Source: Euclidia mi
Lineage: Eukaryota > Arthropoda > Insecta > Lepidoptera > Erebidae
Length of the DNA: 64,000 bases
Reading direction: 5' to 3'
Assembly: GCA_944739405.2 (NCBI GenBank)
Contig: OX123199.2
Span: 3,585,898 to 3,649,897 of the forward strand
Every line of letters begins with the position of its first letter. The first letter of the stretch is position 1. The translations under genes and the position numbers were made by a program. Shown here piece after piece: positions 11,606 through 23,660 of the stretch. The notes beneath the pieces are model-generated. The model had not been told where the DNA came from and did not search any database. It saw only the letters and a list, made by a program, of their open reading frames with translations.

Positions 11606-12354
11606 ATATTCAATAATAACTATATACCTGTAATTTACAGTGCGCTATTTATATTTTTACGGTACCCAGTATGTACTTGTAATATTATGTCTTGGGAAAA
11701 CTCACACATGGTCACCTTATACCAAACCAGAACTTGCTTGTACTATGAGTAAAATAAGTATTGCTAATTATACAAACGTTTATCTCAGTCATGAATAGAA
11801 CGCCCAAACCAACAGGTCAATAAAAATATAATTATTTTCATAAAATGAAAAAAAAATACTAAAAGTTTAAGGATTGGCTATTTTCAAGATATTTTTTTTT
11901 AAACTATAAAGCCGTTTAATTTCCAAAGTCATTACATTGAAAAGTAGTTACTTATTGCGTAACCTAAGACATGATTGTCAAAAAACATAATCAGTTTCCA
12001 CCACAGCATTGGTTTATCGGAAACCAATCACTGGTTGAAAATAGTAATGAAAATTTATTCACTTAACAACAGTGGTGATAAAATATACATTAATAATATA
12101 TGATATTAGTTATTTTATAGGTGGAGTGTTTTTTTTACCCGAATACGGCGAAGCCAAAAGAAAGTGTAATGTTTTTGGCATACTAGTGTACATGTAGTTA
12201 TTTACCATGTTTGTTTAATGCAGGTAAATGTTCCTGGCACCCACTTTAGCAATGCAATAGGTGCGACCACGACTCTTGCGTGACAATTTCTGTACTTATA
12301 TTTTTCTAGATTTAAATCTGTATGAGCTGTTTTCTTGTTTGGTCCTTTTTAGAC
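11606..12354. other. AT-rich non-coding stretch
   Basis: No supported feature. A possible old SINE-C remnant lies at about 11,690-11,770. Confidence 0.35.
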
Positions 12355-12882
12355 CCTCTTTTAAGGTCCCGTACCTAAAAGGTAAAAAACGGGACCCTAT
12401 TACTTAGCCTCCGCTGTCTGTCTGTCTGTCTGTCACCAGGCTGTATCTCATAAACCGTGATAGCTAGGAAGCTGAAATTTTCACAAATTATGTATTTCGG
12501 TTGCCGCTATAACAACAAATACTAAAATGTTAAAAAAATGAAAATATTAAGGGGGTAGCATACAATAAACGTGTCTTTTTTTTCGTATATTTTGCTCAAA
12601 ATTACTAACGGTAACAGGTAGGTGCTTAAAATTTTCCAGAATATGTAGTTATATATATATCCTTTCAAAATAAATAATTAAATAAAAAAAGTTAATAATA
12701 AAGGGGGGTTCCCATACAACAAACGTAATTTTTAAGCAATTTGTTACTCAATCTTAATAAACAGGTAGAAACTTAAAAAATATTTAAGTATAGTATAGTA
12801 CATACCTACAACAAACGTGATTTTCTTTTACAGATGACAACCCTTCGTTCGCGAGTCCGACTCGCACTTGCCCAATTTTTTT
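12355..12882 (+). repeat. Interspersed repeat F (GGGACCCTATTAC ... GCACTTGCCC)
   Basis: Begins with AAGGTCCCGTACCTAAAAGG, then a CTGTCTGTCTGTCTGTC run at about 12,415-12,435, ACCAGGCTGTATCTCATAA, and ends GAGTCCGACTCGCACTTGCCC. These blocks mark a repeat widespread in insect genomes. Internal phrases (CCATACAACAAACGT) recur at 12,713 and 12,810, suggesting internal duplication. No frame. The class is uncertain. Confidence 0.7.
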
Positions 12883-13129
12883 CGTAGTCATGTTATAGTT
12901 TATAAACTTATTATTTTTATTTCACGTAACGTTTAAGCCGGCCCTGATTTGTGGGTACATTTTGATTGGCATCTGTCGTCCTGTGGGAACACTGGGAGCT
13001 GCGCTTGCAATCCCCTCAGGCGGAAGTGCATGTGAGAGCAATATCAAGGCAGATGCGTCGTACGTTGAGCTATCTACGACAACGCATAGGAGCACGTTGT
13101 CTGAACACAAAAGACGTCATTCTCTGATT

Positions 13130-13265
13130 GGCTTATTGGCCTAGTGTTTCACTAACCACTGTGGGTCACTACCCACACTGCTAGGCTGGTGTGGGTTCGA
13201 TACCGACCCAGAACAAATCTTTGTGTGATGAGCCCGGTCACGCGTTCTGCGACTGTGTTACAATA
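13130..13265 (+). mobile_element. tRNA-like SINE-D-type head
   Basis: TGTGGGTTCGATACCGACCC is a B box preceded by an A-box-like region, followed by TTGTGTGATGAGCCCGG, shared with the copy at 27.6 kb. It is directly followed by SINE-G. Confidence 0.55.
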
Positions 13266-13270
13266 CAATA

Positions 13271-13697
13271 TAAGTACGTTTATTAGTTCATCATCATCAT
13301 CTCCCTAGCGTTATCCCGGTTGCATCCAAGACGTACACGCCTTGGAGCCCGAGGTCCACTTACTGGTCTAACCAGATATGACAGAATATCAACTTTTCCA
13401 CAGAGCGACTGTCGTCTGACCTACGCAACCCGAAGGGATAGCGATACTCCATGGTTTAGACTAGTGTCAGTTTATTTAAGGGTACTGACTCCCGCAACGA
13501 CTGTCAAAGATCTTCATGACAGCCGGGACGGACGGTTTAACGTGCTCTCCGAGGCACGGGGCAAGCGATAATTAACAAATGAATACGCAGTTAACTTCGA
13601 AAAGTCATTGGTACGCGCCTTGGATTCGAACCCGATGGCAGTCCGTTGGTATCTCCACTAGGCTATCGCTGCTTTTAAGTAAGTACGTTTATTAGTT
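13271..13697 (-). mobile_element. SINE-G, full copy with 18-bp target duplication
   Basis: The element body is 13,289-13,679. It is flanked by perfect direct repeats TAAGTACGTTTATTAGTT at 13,271-13,288 and 13,680-13,697, which fix both ends. Sense is the minus strand: a tRNA-like head at the right end (GATAGCCTAGTGGAGATACC as A box, GGGTTCGAATCC as B box), a long body, and a GATGATGATGA tail at the left end. Fragments of the same family lie near 23.1, 29.5, 34.9 and 49.5 kb. At 391 bp it is longer than the other SINEs here. Confidence 0.9.
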
Positions 13698-15411
13698 ATC
13701 TGGTTGAATTAGTGTAATCTGAAATCTGTGTTTTATTTATATAAATTATGATGCTACTTACTATTAAAACATAGTACGTTCTTGTATCAAATAATTTACT
13801 AGTTTCAGCGACTAATTATGACTGTGATATTTTGGCTTTCTTTTCCTATTGAATAAAGTCCTAAGAACATTGCTTTGCTTTACAAACTGTGATTAGGCCA
13901 ACATTTTGTCGAATAATGTAATCATTTCATTGGTAATAAATTACTAAAGCCCCTTATTTATAATACCTCTTACACAATTCTTTGTGGGTATGAAGATTTT
14001 TGTGCGATTGATGGACAATTACAAAGATTTGATAGACGTTATTATCTTTGATACAGATTTATAATGAGTATAACTATTAGGTATTATGCAAGAAATAATT
14101 TCCTTTTATTTTGCGTTTGCATTACTCTATGAAATAATTAGTAATGAAAACACATATATGGTACTTTACAGAATGATTGTCCGTGTAGTGACAGATTGAG
14201 AATAAAAAGTGTTTCTACCCCATTTTATTCTGTGGGTGTCGTAAGCGTCTTTGAAAATACACAATAGTTTATTTAGGAAATGAAGATAAAACAATAATAA
14301 TAAGGTGCCGTGCCCTAAGTATAGGGTCCAATATATATCAGAAGAAATCAGAAACCAGAAGTTTTTATTTGTTACCGTTACACCGTTAACCTCTTAGGGG
14401 ATGGTTAAATTCACCATTATGAATAACTTTTGTTCTGAATCTTTTGCAAAATCGCGACAGAAATATCAGCTGTTTCACACAAAGTTGAACTTTGACAAAA
14501 TGTATGGAACAGTAGTAATGGTTATTTTACTGCGAATTTTTATTTAATTTGTGTTGTATTTTTATTAAATTATAAAAAAATATCATAATATACGAGTGTA
14601 TGTAAATATACGTCATATGAAAATCAATTTCCATTACCTGAAGTGTAGACTTATCAGATTAGCGCCATCTTGTATACACCATGCGGAACTACTAGCGGCG
14701 ATGTTTGGGTCGAATCGAAATGCTTGCAAGCAGCGCAGCCTTTACACAGTGGCGAAAGTCTACCTGTTTTATTCGAAAATCAAACAACATTCGTTCGCAT
14801 AAGATGCGACTGACATCGTCGGTACACTAATGTAATAACGATAAATTAATACCACGGTCTCGGTCGAGGAGCTAGTCAAGCACATGACACGTCACGTTTT
14901 AGATGCGCGCACACATACACACGCACATATACATGTACCAACGGCTCGTCTGTGTGTGTCAGCTATTAAACCGTCACACCCACTGCAACACATCCATGTG
15001 TGTGTATGTATATGTTTGTATACACGCGAACCGCATTTGTTTACGTTCTTTGATTGTAGACAATCTGTTCACCTATTTACAGCTTTTTCATTAAAGACAG
15101 ATTCTCATTGAGTCATTTCATCGAGAACTGGTTTGAGACGGATATCGGGTCTTACTTTTTACTTAGAAACTCCGTATGCTAATAAGTATGATAAAATAAT
15201 AAAGTCTATGGCATATAAAGTGTTCTTGATAACAATTTGATAAACATTTCTACAAAAAGGTAATCAAAATGGAAAATGATTTTTGGCATTTTTTGGGTAT
15301 TTAAACATGGGCTAGGTTATTGTTAAGAAGGTTTAAGAGCCGGCTAATGCTTTGCCACACCTGGACGTAGACATCAGTAACATTGTGAGTAAATAGACGG
15401 ATTTGGCGTAC
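13698..15411. other. Non-coding stretch with a CA/GT-rich patch
   Basis: AT-rich. At 14,905-15,030 alternating CACA/ATGTGTGT sequence gives long but low-complexity frames that are not genes. An AAGATGGCGC motif (YY1/Pho-like) lies on the minus strand at about 14,660-14,670. No exon evidence. Confidence 0.35.
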
Positions 15412-15585
15412 TACCTATCCCCTATTCCTTCTCCCTCACCCCACTCCTCATCCTATCCCTTTCCCAACCCCAAGGGGTGGCAACGTACTTGTGACTCCTG
15501 TGGTGTTGCTTGTGTCCATGGGCGGCAGTAATTGCTTACCATCAGGCGATCGGTCTGCTCGTTTACCGCGTATTACTATACGACA
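15412..15585 (-). repeat. Interspersed repeat E, copy 2
   Basis: Reverse-complement match to the copy at 7,660-7,875, including CCATGGGCGGCAGTAATTGC and CATCAGGCGATCGGTCTGC. It lacks the far end present in copy 1. Confidence 0.75.
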
Positions 15586-16494
15586 CCGCGCTGGCCAGCC
15601 GAGTTCGTAAAAGTTTTGATGAAGAGTTTTCCGTCTCATGCGAAAGACACTTTTTTACTCACAATGTTACTGAGCATACGTCCAATAGTGGACCGAAAAG
15701 AATTAGCCTGCTCTTAAGCTACGTTTATTTTGCTTACGTGTACTTTAAGGCTATTACAGTAAAAAATAGGCTAGTGATACTTTATATTCTTAGTTCGTCA
15801 CCACACAGAATATAATTTTACCACAATCTGTTACAATAAACATACTTTTATACTTGAAATCTTACAATCTACGTCATTCATTGACACTTTTGTAAATAAG
15901 TCAGCCACCGTGAAAATGTGTAACCCTGACAAGTTTAAAGAACAGTAAAATTAATACCTACACGTAACATAGAACTTGAACTCTTTGTTTCGCAAAAGTT
16001 AACTTTCTTACAATTAATAATAAAAATTCATGGCTTTTTTGTGTTATTGTGATACGCAACTTTGAAGTAATGAGAATTTCTTTTTCTATTTTTACCGCAA
16101 GTTAAATGCTTGTATGCTTATGATGTCGTTAAAGACTGTATTTATGAATAATTGTTTCTTTTTTGGTTTTGTATATTTTTTATTATAAGCCGAATCTATC
16201 ATGTGATTAATATTTTGCAATTTAATATTAGGGTCCTAAATTACGAAAAACCGGTCTAAATTGCAGCTCTAGCTTCATTAATTTAGGCTCTGTTCAAGGG
16301 AGAGGATTATTCGGTTAAAAAATTAGTATATAATATTTATGCCAGATGTTCACGTAAGAAAATCTCAGTAAGCAATTCAACGCAACTCCCTTGGACTGAA
16401 TTCCTCATTTTAATTTATTATTAATTACAAACCGAGTCAGTTAAACGTGTCCATAAAACCCCTCCATAAAACAAAAATTTAAACTACTAGAGGA
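15586..16494. other. AT-rich non-coding stretch
   Basis: No supported feature. Confidence 0.4.
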
Positions 16495-16697
16495 CGCCAG
16501 CAGCTACACTTGCATTTTTTTTTTAATTTACCCGTTTTGGCCCATCCCGTGGCAATTTCGGGAAATCCCTTCTTAGTGCACCCCTACGGTTCCCAAGGAA
16601 CATACATGCCAAATTTCAGCTTCCTGCGCCCAATAGTTTCGGCTGTAGCGTGTCTGTCAGTCAGTCAGTAACGCAAGGATTTTATATATTAAGATTA
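16495..16697 (-). repeat. Interspersed repeat R1, copy 2
   Basis: Reverse-complement match to 1,826-2,031 with few differences, ending in CGCAAGGATTTTATATATTA. Confidence 0.8.
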
Positions 16698-16866
16698 CAT
16701 TATAAGACGCATAGGTATAATTTGGCTCTGCTTCATAATTGGGGCCGATCCTATAACTATTATCAATATTATTATCATGTAAAACATGACCACTTATAAA
16801 ATTTCATAATCAGTTCAGCCAATTTGGACCCGGGATGATGTCGGCTTTTTCTGAGCTATGTATATT

Positions 16867-17113
16867 AACTGCCTCGTTGGTCTCGCGGCATAAATGTGCG
16901 CGTGGGACTGGGAGGTCTCGGGTTCGATTCCTGGGTCGAGCAAAGTGTTATTAGGTTTTCCGTTAGGAAATTCACAGTAGCAGCACGGAGTCTGATAATG
17001 TGCCCGGTACGGCAATAGGCTCGCCCCCTATTACGTGGGACCTAAACATTCATGGCGAAATGTGGGTGTAATATTACACCTCTGCCTACACCTTTGGGGC
17101 TACAGGCCTATAA
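16867..17113 (+). mobile_element. SINE-B, copy 2 (full length)
   Basis: Head CTGCCTCGTTGGTCTCGCGG, a clear B box GGTTCGATTCC at about 16,921, the family core GGCAATAGGCTCGCCCCC, and tail ACACCTTTGGGGCTACAGG. An A-rich run with TATATATATATTA follows. Confidence 0.85.
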
Positions 17114-17224
17114 AAAAAAATATATATATATTAAAAGCAAAATATCCGTCAAAATTAGCTCAAATAACTCTAAATATACAACAATACTCAATAGAAGGAT
17201 TTGGCTCATTATGCTGATTAGGCG

Positions 17225-17365
17225 AGAACCGTGGGTTTGATGTCAAATTTTCCGTCTTTTCCCTAAAATACAATTTGTTACACAATTTTTCTCTTAAGAC
17301 ACCCACGAGGCGAAATGACGTAGTAACATTTTGTATTCCTAATGCGTCACCACAATGATAACTAC
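17225..17365 (-). mobile_element. SINE-A, old diverged copy
   Basis: Contains AAGACACCCACGAGGCGAAATGA and ATGCGTCACCACA, the degraded head of SINE-A in minus orientation. The marker end is missing. Confidence 0.5.
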
Positions 17366-17439
17366 CATCAATCAATTAATCAGCCCCAACCACCATAATA
17401 AACTTCATTAAGGAATTAACTTTAAAAAATTACGTTCAT

Positions 17440-18012
17440 AAGCTTCATCATGGCTTAATCTATAACACAAACAAAAGTGAAAGCATGGTCTTTGGGGCCA
17501 GTGGTCGATGTCTTAATACTGTGCCGCCCGTCAAACTGTGTAACACGCAGTTATCTAGGGTGCACAGATTTAAATACCTCGGACACGTTTTGACTACTGA
17601 CCTCAAGGACAATGAAGATATTGAACGAGAGCGAAGGGCGCTGTCGGTTAGAGCAAATATGTTGGCTCGCAGGTTTGCTCGTTGTTCTGCACAGGTAAAA
17701 ATTACCTTGGTTCGGGCATATTGCACTTCTTTTTACACGTGCAGCCTGTGGGCAAACTATGCTCAAAAATCGTACAGTGCCCTTCGTGTGCAATATAATA
17801 ATGCGTTCCGGGTGTGGTTGGGACTGCCCCGATACTGTAGCGCATCAGGGATGTTCGCCGACGCAAGCGTGGACTGCTTCTCTTCCTGTAGCGTCTCATA
17901 TACACACAGATTTCTTGATTTATTTTATTATTTATTTATTATTATAAACTAACATAGTATTAAGGTAAATTGTTACTAACACATGAGCCAATGTAGCTTG
18001 AGAAAATAAATG

Positions 18013-18045
<33 letters not shown>
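17440..18045 (+). pseudogene. LINE reverse-transcriptase fragment with (ATT)n tail
   Basis: A 155-codon frame beginning near K-S-E-S-M-V-F-G carries the F-K-Y-L-G-H motif that follows the RT palm domain, then R-R-A-L-S-V-R-A-N-M-L-A-R-R-F-A-R-C and a thumb-like end (R-V-W-L-G-L-P-R-Y-C-S-A-S-G-M-F-A). The catalytic YADD segment lies upstream of the break and is absent. The frame decays after about 17,890. A short 3' UTR with AATAAATG leads into an ATT microsatellite (about 18,010-18,043). This is a different LINE family from the one at 11.1 kb. It is 5'-truncated and inactive. Confidence 0.85.
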
Positions 18046-18046
<1 letters not shown>

Positions 18047-18100
18047 AGGGTCACCTTGTGACCTAGATGAATAAATGATTTTGACTTTGACTTCAAATGT
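18046..18100 (+). mobile_element. LINE tail fragment (GTCACCTTGTGACC type)
   Basis: GGGTCACCTTGTGACC, AATAAATGATT and a TTTGACTTTGACTT tail match the reverse-oriented pieces at 29,385-29,415 and 29,655-29,905. Confidence 0.55.
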
Positions 18101-18359
18101 CATGCATCCTAATTGGAAGTTTCTCTATCAAACATATTGGCCATCTCAAGAAATCGATCTTGATACATTCTTCGATAATTTCTGAATGCAATGTTACTAC
18201 CATGCGTGTTCTATTCTTGGCACTTCAGCGTTCAGCCCTATTGTCTTAGCAGACAGCGGGACGCCAATCACGATGAAGATAATGATATTCAAGACTTATC
18301 AGATTTCCTAGATGATCTACGTTTTCACAAGTTCTCCTAATCTACATGAACTTTATTAC

Positions 18360-18555
18360 TGATTATAGGATGCCCGCAGCTACCACCGCAAATTTATTTT
18401 AAATGAATCATTTCTTTCTGATTCCGTGAGAATTTCGTAAAATCCTTTCTTATTGGATCGCTACTGTCTCTAAGGCACATACATGCCAAAATGCAGCTTC
18501 CTGCGCCGAATAGTTTTGACTCTGCGTTGTCTTCCAGTCAGTCAGGGAATTTATA
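18360..18555 (-). repeat. Interspersed repeat R1, diverged copy
   Basis: GTGAGAATTTCGTAAAATCC, ACATACATGCCAAAATGCAG and TTCCTGCGCCGAATAGTTTTG align with R1. It is older than the three other copies. Confidence 0.6.
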
Positions 18556-18561
18556 TACATA

Positions 18562-18934
18562 CAGGGTGTAAAAAGACCCTTAACGAAAACTGAAAGCCCA
18601 TGTTGTACTAATGACTACGAACATTTTTTATTTTGGCACCATACGTGGGAACTTACTGGTTCAGGAGATATTGAGGCTCAAAGTTAGTATGGATTTTTCT
18701 AATTGGGTACAAAATCGATGCATTTACCCCGCCAATATGTTCTTTAGATGCCCTATGACCCCATGGATAAGTAGGTATTACGAGCATTGCACGCGCGCGC
18801 TTTTAATTGCGATTTGAAACAAGTGAAACCTTAAAAAAAAATCGTTTCCCAGGTATTAATTTTGGTTAGTATGACTTGGCATGATGTCCACAACGAGTAG
18901 ACTTCGGCTTGGTGATGGGTTTTGTGACACCCTG
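18562..18934. mobile_element. TA-flanked inverted-repeat element (mariner-like MITE candidate)
   Basis: The ends are CAGGGTGTAAAAAGACCC and, inverted, CAGGGTGTCACAAAACCC (15 of 18 match). TA lies on each side, at 18,560-18,561 and 18,935-18,936. A 2-bp TA duplication with CAGGGTGT termini fits a Tc1/mariner-type non-autonomous element. The 373-bp body has a 68-codon frame with no transposase motif. It lies at the edge of an older R1 copy. Confidence 0.6.
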
Positions 18935-18936
18935 TA

Positions 18937-20504
18937 TACAGACAAGAAATTTATAAAGATATACCCTGAGTTTACTTTTGGATGAGGTCAGTTGTTATTC
19001 CAGAAAAATGATCGGTATTAAAATAAATTCTTGAAATCTTATGCTGAGTACCTGGAAAGGTTTCAAACTTATTCCTAGCATTGAGAACTGATGTAATAGA
19101 AAAAAAATACTGATATAAAATCCGACTTATCTAAGTCGAGAACTTTCTGAAAACTTACGGAACTTTAAAACTTACTAGCATATCGGGTGTCTTAGAACAG
19201 CATAAGTTAAATCATAATTTATATTTATACCGGGAAATGCATAATAGATGATTTTTATTAGAGATCGAGTATCACTTTACTTATTATGAAACGATTTAGA
19301 TAATTCCTTTTGTCCTGGTTTAGCAGATACCACTGATTTTGTAAATAAATACTTAGTACTTGTGGAGAATAATAATAGGAAATGTGTCAAAATTCTCGTC
19401 ACTAACATAGCTATTTAAACCAAGTCAGTTTATGGGGATCTATGGGTCTACTTGTCGTTTGTTTATATTAAATTATTTTATACAATGAAGAGTGTGTTAT
19501 TCGAAATATAAAGTTACGAGTTTTATGAGTCAACCGCGTTCTTGGAAAAATGCTTCGCATTGAAAATAAGTTTTCAGGCCATTCATTAATCTATACATAT
19601 AATAAAATGATAGGAAAGTCAAAACTGTACATTGAATATTTTTTTAAAAGAATACTTGGGGTGTGATCTACTATCGATACTGAGGCCAAAAATATAGTTT
19701 TTAGAATTTTTGTCTGTTTATCTGTTTGTCCTTATGTCCGGGCTAAACTCAAAAAGTACTGCATGGATTTACTTCAAATTTGGCACAAATATTATTAAAA
19801 AGTCGGGTCACCACATAGACTACATATTATCACGCTATGACCTACAGGGAACGAGCAGAGAACCTTTATTTCTCCAACGCATTCTGTAACAACGTGTAAT
19901 GTAACAGTGCATATTTGAATGTTGTTATTATGTTAACTATGCTATAAGCTAGCTTCACACTATAAAAATCACGCAATATAAGTAACTTAGGCTGATAAAA
20001 ATAATTAATTAAATATTAGTAGAATTAAGACAATTTTAATGCAGCGCCATCTAAGAGAGTTCAAAAACATCAAGTCGAAATACATGTGTAAGCCCTTTTT
20101 GGATATATGAAATAATTTAAATTTGAACATGTTGGCGACGTTAATAGTTGTTTTCAAAAGTCATAGATGGAGTTGTACATTTTCTTCTTAAAATTTATAT
20201 TTTAATTCGTTTCAGAGATGAGCAAGACTAATAGTTGAAGTTATTTAATTAATTAACTACACCATCGCCACACTTGATTGCTTACATCATTTCTGTCAGA
20301 ATAAATAGTAATAGAGTTAGTACAACATAAACATTTTGGTCACATTGGTGTAATTGTTGCTTCTTAATAATTATATTTTCATGTCGCATGTAAACTTGCT
20401 TTAAATTTTCTTCCGGGATATACATATAGCACGTACCTTTGTTTGGATTAACTGTATATAAACATTAGTGAGATGTGGAACTAGCTAGATTATTTTTACT
20501 CACA
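18937..20504. other. AT-rich non-coding stretch with one old repeat
   Basis: A degraded repeat of the 'tgtctgtttatctgtttgtcc ... tggatttacttcaaatttgg' type spans about 19,690-19,880. The rest shows nothing. Confidence 0.4.
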
Positions 20505-22880
20505 CGCAGCCACATTTATTGTTACGTCTGAAGCGGTTTGGCGGATACTGGTGTTCTCTATACATGAGAAGCATCCTACCGTAATGCATTTACACGACCA
20601 CCTAGAGAACGGCCAGCGCATATATTTTGATCCCGACAGCGTTGCTGAGCACTTGGAAAATCCGCGTCAAACAACTCTCTTGGCATTTTTCAGGCTCTGT
20701 AAAATCGATCAGTTTGGGAGGTCCCTTACGTATGACGAGATGCCTTCATATTACACGTACGACAAGCAAAAGGGTGTATTTAACCGACGTTGACGAGGAG
20801 GTGCTGTGGAAGGTTTTCCGGGAAGTTTCAAGGACACCGCATTTTGTAGAGTTTATACCGTACACACAAATAATGTCGAATGCTATTTTCTGCGGTTGTT
20901 ACTTCACACGGTCCGAAGCCCAACGTCTTTCGCCTTTCTGAGGACATTTGATGGCTTGGAGTATCCCACTTACCGCACAGCCTGCGTAGTACGTCACTTT
21001 CTCGACAGTGACCAATACTGGGATGACAACCTCGCGGAGGCGAGCGTCAGTGACAGTCCCAGCCGCATGCGTCATCTGTTTGACGTCACCTTGGTGTTTT
21101 GTGGAGTCGCGAACGCGGTAGCTTTCTGGGAGAAGTATCGCCATCATCTGTCTCAAGATTTTCTACGAGCTTTGAGGCGTGTTACTACAGACGAAGTCGA
21201 AGTAACTGATGATCGCGTGCTGAAACCTGTCTCAGTTCACTTCAAGACGTGGTCATTTCTATCAGCGGCAATCCACTGGTCAAATATTTGTACCCAGCTT
21301 TCCAATCATCACCGCATCAAGACCGTGAAAATCGGGAGTATAACGCTGAGACAATTTGAAATGACCACCTTACGAATTTTACGACACCGTCCTTGAAAGC
21401 GTTGGGCAAAGCCAGGCTAAAATGTTTTTCTTGGATGCTCCTAGTGGAACAGGAAAAACATTTGTTACTACTGGCATACTTGCAGAGATCAGGAGGCAAG
21501 GCAAAATTGTCATTGTTGTAGCGTCGCCGGTAATCGCTGCCACACTGCTTCCGGGTGGCAAGACAGCACATACCATGTTTAAATTTCCCATCGATTTAGA
21601 GAGCGCCGTAACACCCGTTTGTGGTGTGTCACGTAACAGTGATAAGGGACACGTGCTCAAGGATTGCTCTCTGATCGTATGGGATGAGCGTACGATGGCC
21701 AATAGGAAGGCAGTTCAGGCCATGGACAGAACCCTGCAGGACATCCGCAGGAACGAGCATTTAATGGGTGGTCACAGTTCTGTTCAGTGACGATTCCCGA
21801 CAAACGCTTCCCGTGGTGACGTGGGGATCGAGGGCTGACGAGGTGAGTCATCATCATCATCCTCATCAGCCTTTAACAGTCCACTGCTGGACTAGGCCTC
21901 TCCTTTGAAAGGAGGAATTGGCCTACTATACCACGCTGGCCAAACGGGTTGGTATAGGGTTTGTATCAAGTTTTCTTTCTCTTACAGTGCTGTTCTTGCT
22001 CCCTCTTACAACACCCATGGGATGATATTGGGTGGTGACATTCCGTATTCTAAATCCATCACCACACGGATAAGGTGAATGCTTCGTTGAAATTATCTTT
22101 GTTGTGGTCACGAGTTCGTATGCTGCGCTTGACCATTAATATGAGAGCTCAGCTTGGCGTCAATGCACGTGCTCAACAATTCTAAGATGTCTTTCTAAGT
22201 TTTGGCGAAGAGACTCTACCAGAGGATGGTGGACAGGTGGTGCTTCCAGAGTCTCACAGTAGAGTTGAATCCAGCTTAGAATTATACAGCTGTATACCGT
22301 AATAGCAAAATTCGTGAGTGTGTGAGTGGCCTATTTTGACGCCCAAAAATGATCAGGCTGTAGCAATTAACGAATGCATTCTCTCGGAAATTGAGTGGAA
22401 TGAAGTGGTCTACACCTCTATAAACACTGTCGTCGAGCAAGAAAACGCCACACATTATCCCGTGGAATTTCTGAACTCCCAGTCAGCAAGTGAACTTCCA
22501 GCGCATAGCATCAAGCTGAAGGTCGGTGTCCCGATTATGCTTCTTCAGAACCTATCTCCTCCGAAGTTGTGTAACGTGACCCGCCTGAAAATCATCTCGC
22601 TCCACAGACACACCATTTAGGAAATTCTTACGGGTTGTGGCGTCAGCGAGGCAGTATTTATACCACGCATTCCTCTCATACCTCATAATACAAGCGCATA
22701 CAGTTCCCCGTGATTGTTTGCTTCGCGATGACCATCAATAAGTCGCACAGGCAGACATTGAGGGCAGCGGGTGCCCTGTATCCGCATGTCGCTTGCTCCC
22801 GCGTCACCAGTCCTGACTCTCTTTACCTTTTGGCTGCGGAGAGCCAAACCACTAATGTTGTATATCGAGAAGTCCTATAA
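20505..22880 (+). pseudogene. Helitron transposase, helicase part, decayed and SINE-interrupted
   Basis: Successive frames match the C-terminal part of a Helitron RepHel protein: E-A-V-W-R-I-L-V-F-S-I-H-E-K-H-P-T at the start, then the region leading into the Pif1-like helicase, Walker A P-S-G-T-G-K-T at about 21,437-21,460, A-A-T-L-L-P-G-G-K-T-A-H, a Walker B-like S-D-D-S-R-Q-T-L-P-V, I-L-T-P-K-N-D-Q-A, G-V-P-I-M-L-L-Q-N-L, F-A-M-T-I-N-K-S and the end N-V-V-Y-R-E-V-L before TAA at 22,878. The Rep (HUH) endonuclease half is missing. At least three frameshifts, a premature TAG at 22,618 and a SINE-A inside the gene show it is dead. It unwound DNA in rolling-circle-like transposition when alive. 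Helitron termini were not found. Confidence 0.9.
21841..22078 (-). mobile_element. SINE-A, copy 2, inserted in the Helitron gene
   Basis: The body is 21,847-22,072, flanked by AGGTGA at 21,841-21,846 and 22,073-22,078. It splits the helicase coding sequence just after G-S-R-A-D-E-V, and the frame resumes as V-N-A-S-L-K on the far side. It carries the marker CACTGCTGGACTAGGCC and the CCATCACCACACGG end. The insertion is therefore younger than the Helitron copy. Confidence 0.85.
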
Positions 22881-23069
22881 GTATGCATTTTACCCTATTA
22901 TGTATTCCTTATTTTCTCCATCTGCTTCAGTCACAACTTATAACTTAATTCAGCAGAATCACCATAAAGTCATTTATTCAAAGCAGGCTGAAAATCAGCA
23001 CTTTTTGAAGGTCAATTTTACAAAAGACAGTCTCCCTCTGTTACTACACTTTCTGCAGGTATGAAATAT

Positions 23070-23262
23070 AAAGAAGAAACGGGGCGAGCCTATAGCCATC
23101 TACCGGGCACATTGTTAAGCGAGCGATAATTAATTAATATTTTTTAATACACACATAACTTCGAAAAGTCATAGGTGTGTGCCCGGGGTAGCTGGGGATC
23201 GAACCCAAGACCATCGTCTCTGCAGTCCGTTACATACACCACTGGGCTATCGCCGCCACGTA
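23070..23262 (-). mobile_element. Fused fragments of SINE-B and SINE-G
   Basis: GGGGCGAGCCTATAGCC and CGGGCACATTGTTA are SINE-B core in reverse. They run directly into the SINE-G head in reverse: AAGCGAGCGATAATTAA, ACTTCGAAAAGTCAT, GGGGATCGAACCC, ACTGGGCTATCGCCGCC. The junction could be a rearrangement or nested insertion. Confidence 0.6.
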
Positions 23263-23660
23263 TTTTTAAAAGGTATAATCGTAGGTATTTATTTAATAGT
23301 TAGGTGCTGTAAAGCGTTCACGCAGACGACGTCGCGGGCAGCAGCTAGTTCTATAAAATTAACAGCTCTAATAGTATCGCGAAAAGGTGTTACTCAAGAC
23401 AGCACAATTAGTAAAACTAAATTAGATTAACGAATTTAAGAATTCACCTTTGTAACCTAATTAGTACAAATAACACTTTATATCGAGATGAAAATTTATA
23501 CATAATGTGAAAATGGATATCTTTATTCAAAATTATATCAAACCTTCGTTTTGCTATTGAGGAAGTAGTAATCTAGGATTACACTGCAAGATTTTTACGT
23601 TCCTAATTTTAATTGAATTTTCTTCATAATTTAACTGATAAGGATCTTTTATATAATTAT

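Noticed and set aside
14884..15111. 75-codon frame rich in His/Thr/Val
   Set aside because: Translation of a CA/GT-rich low-complexity tract.
17460..17905. Minus-strand frames opposite the 17.4 kb LINE
   Set aside because: Shadows of the plus-strand reverse-transcriptase frame.
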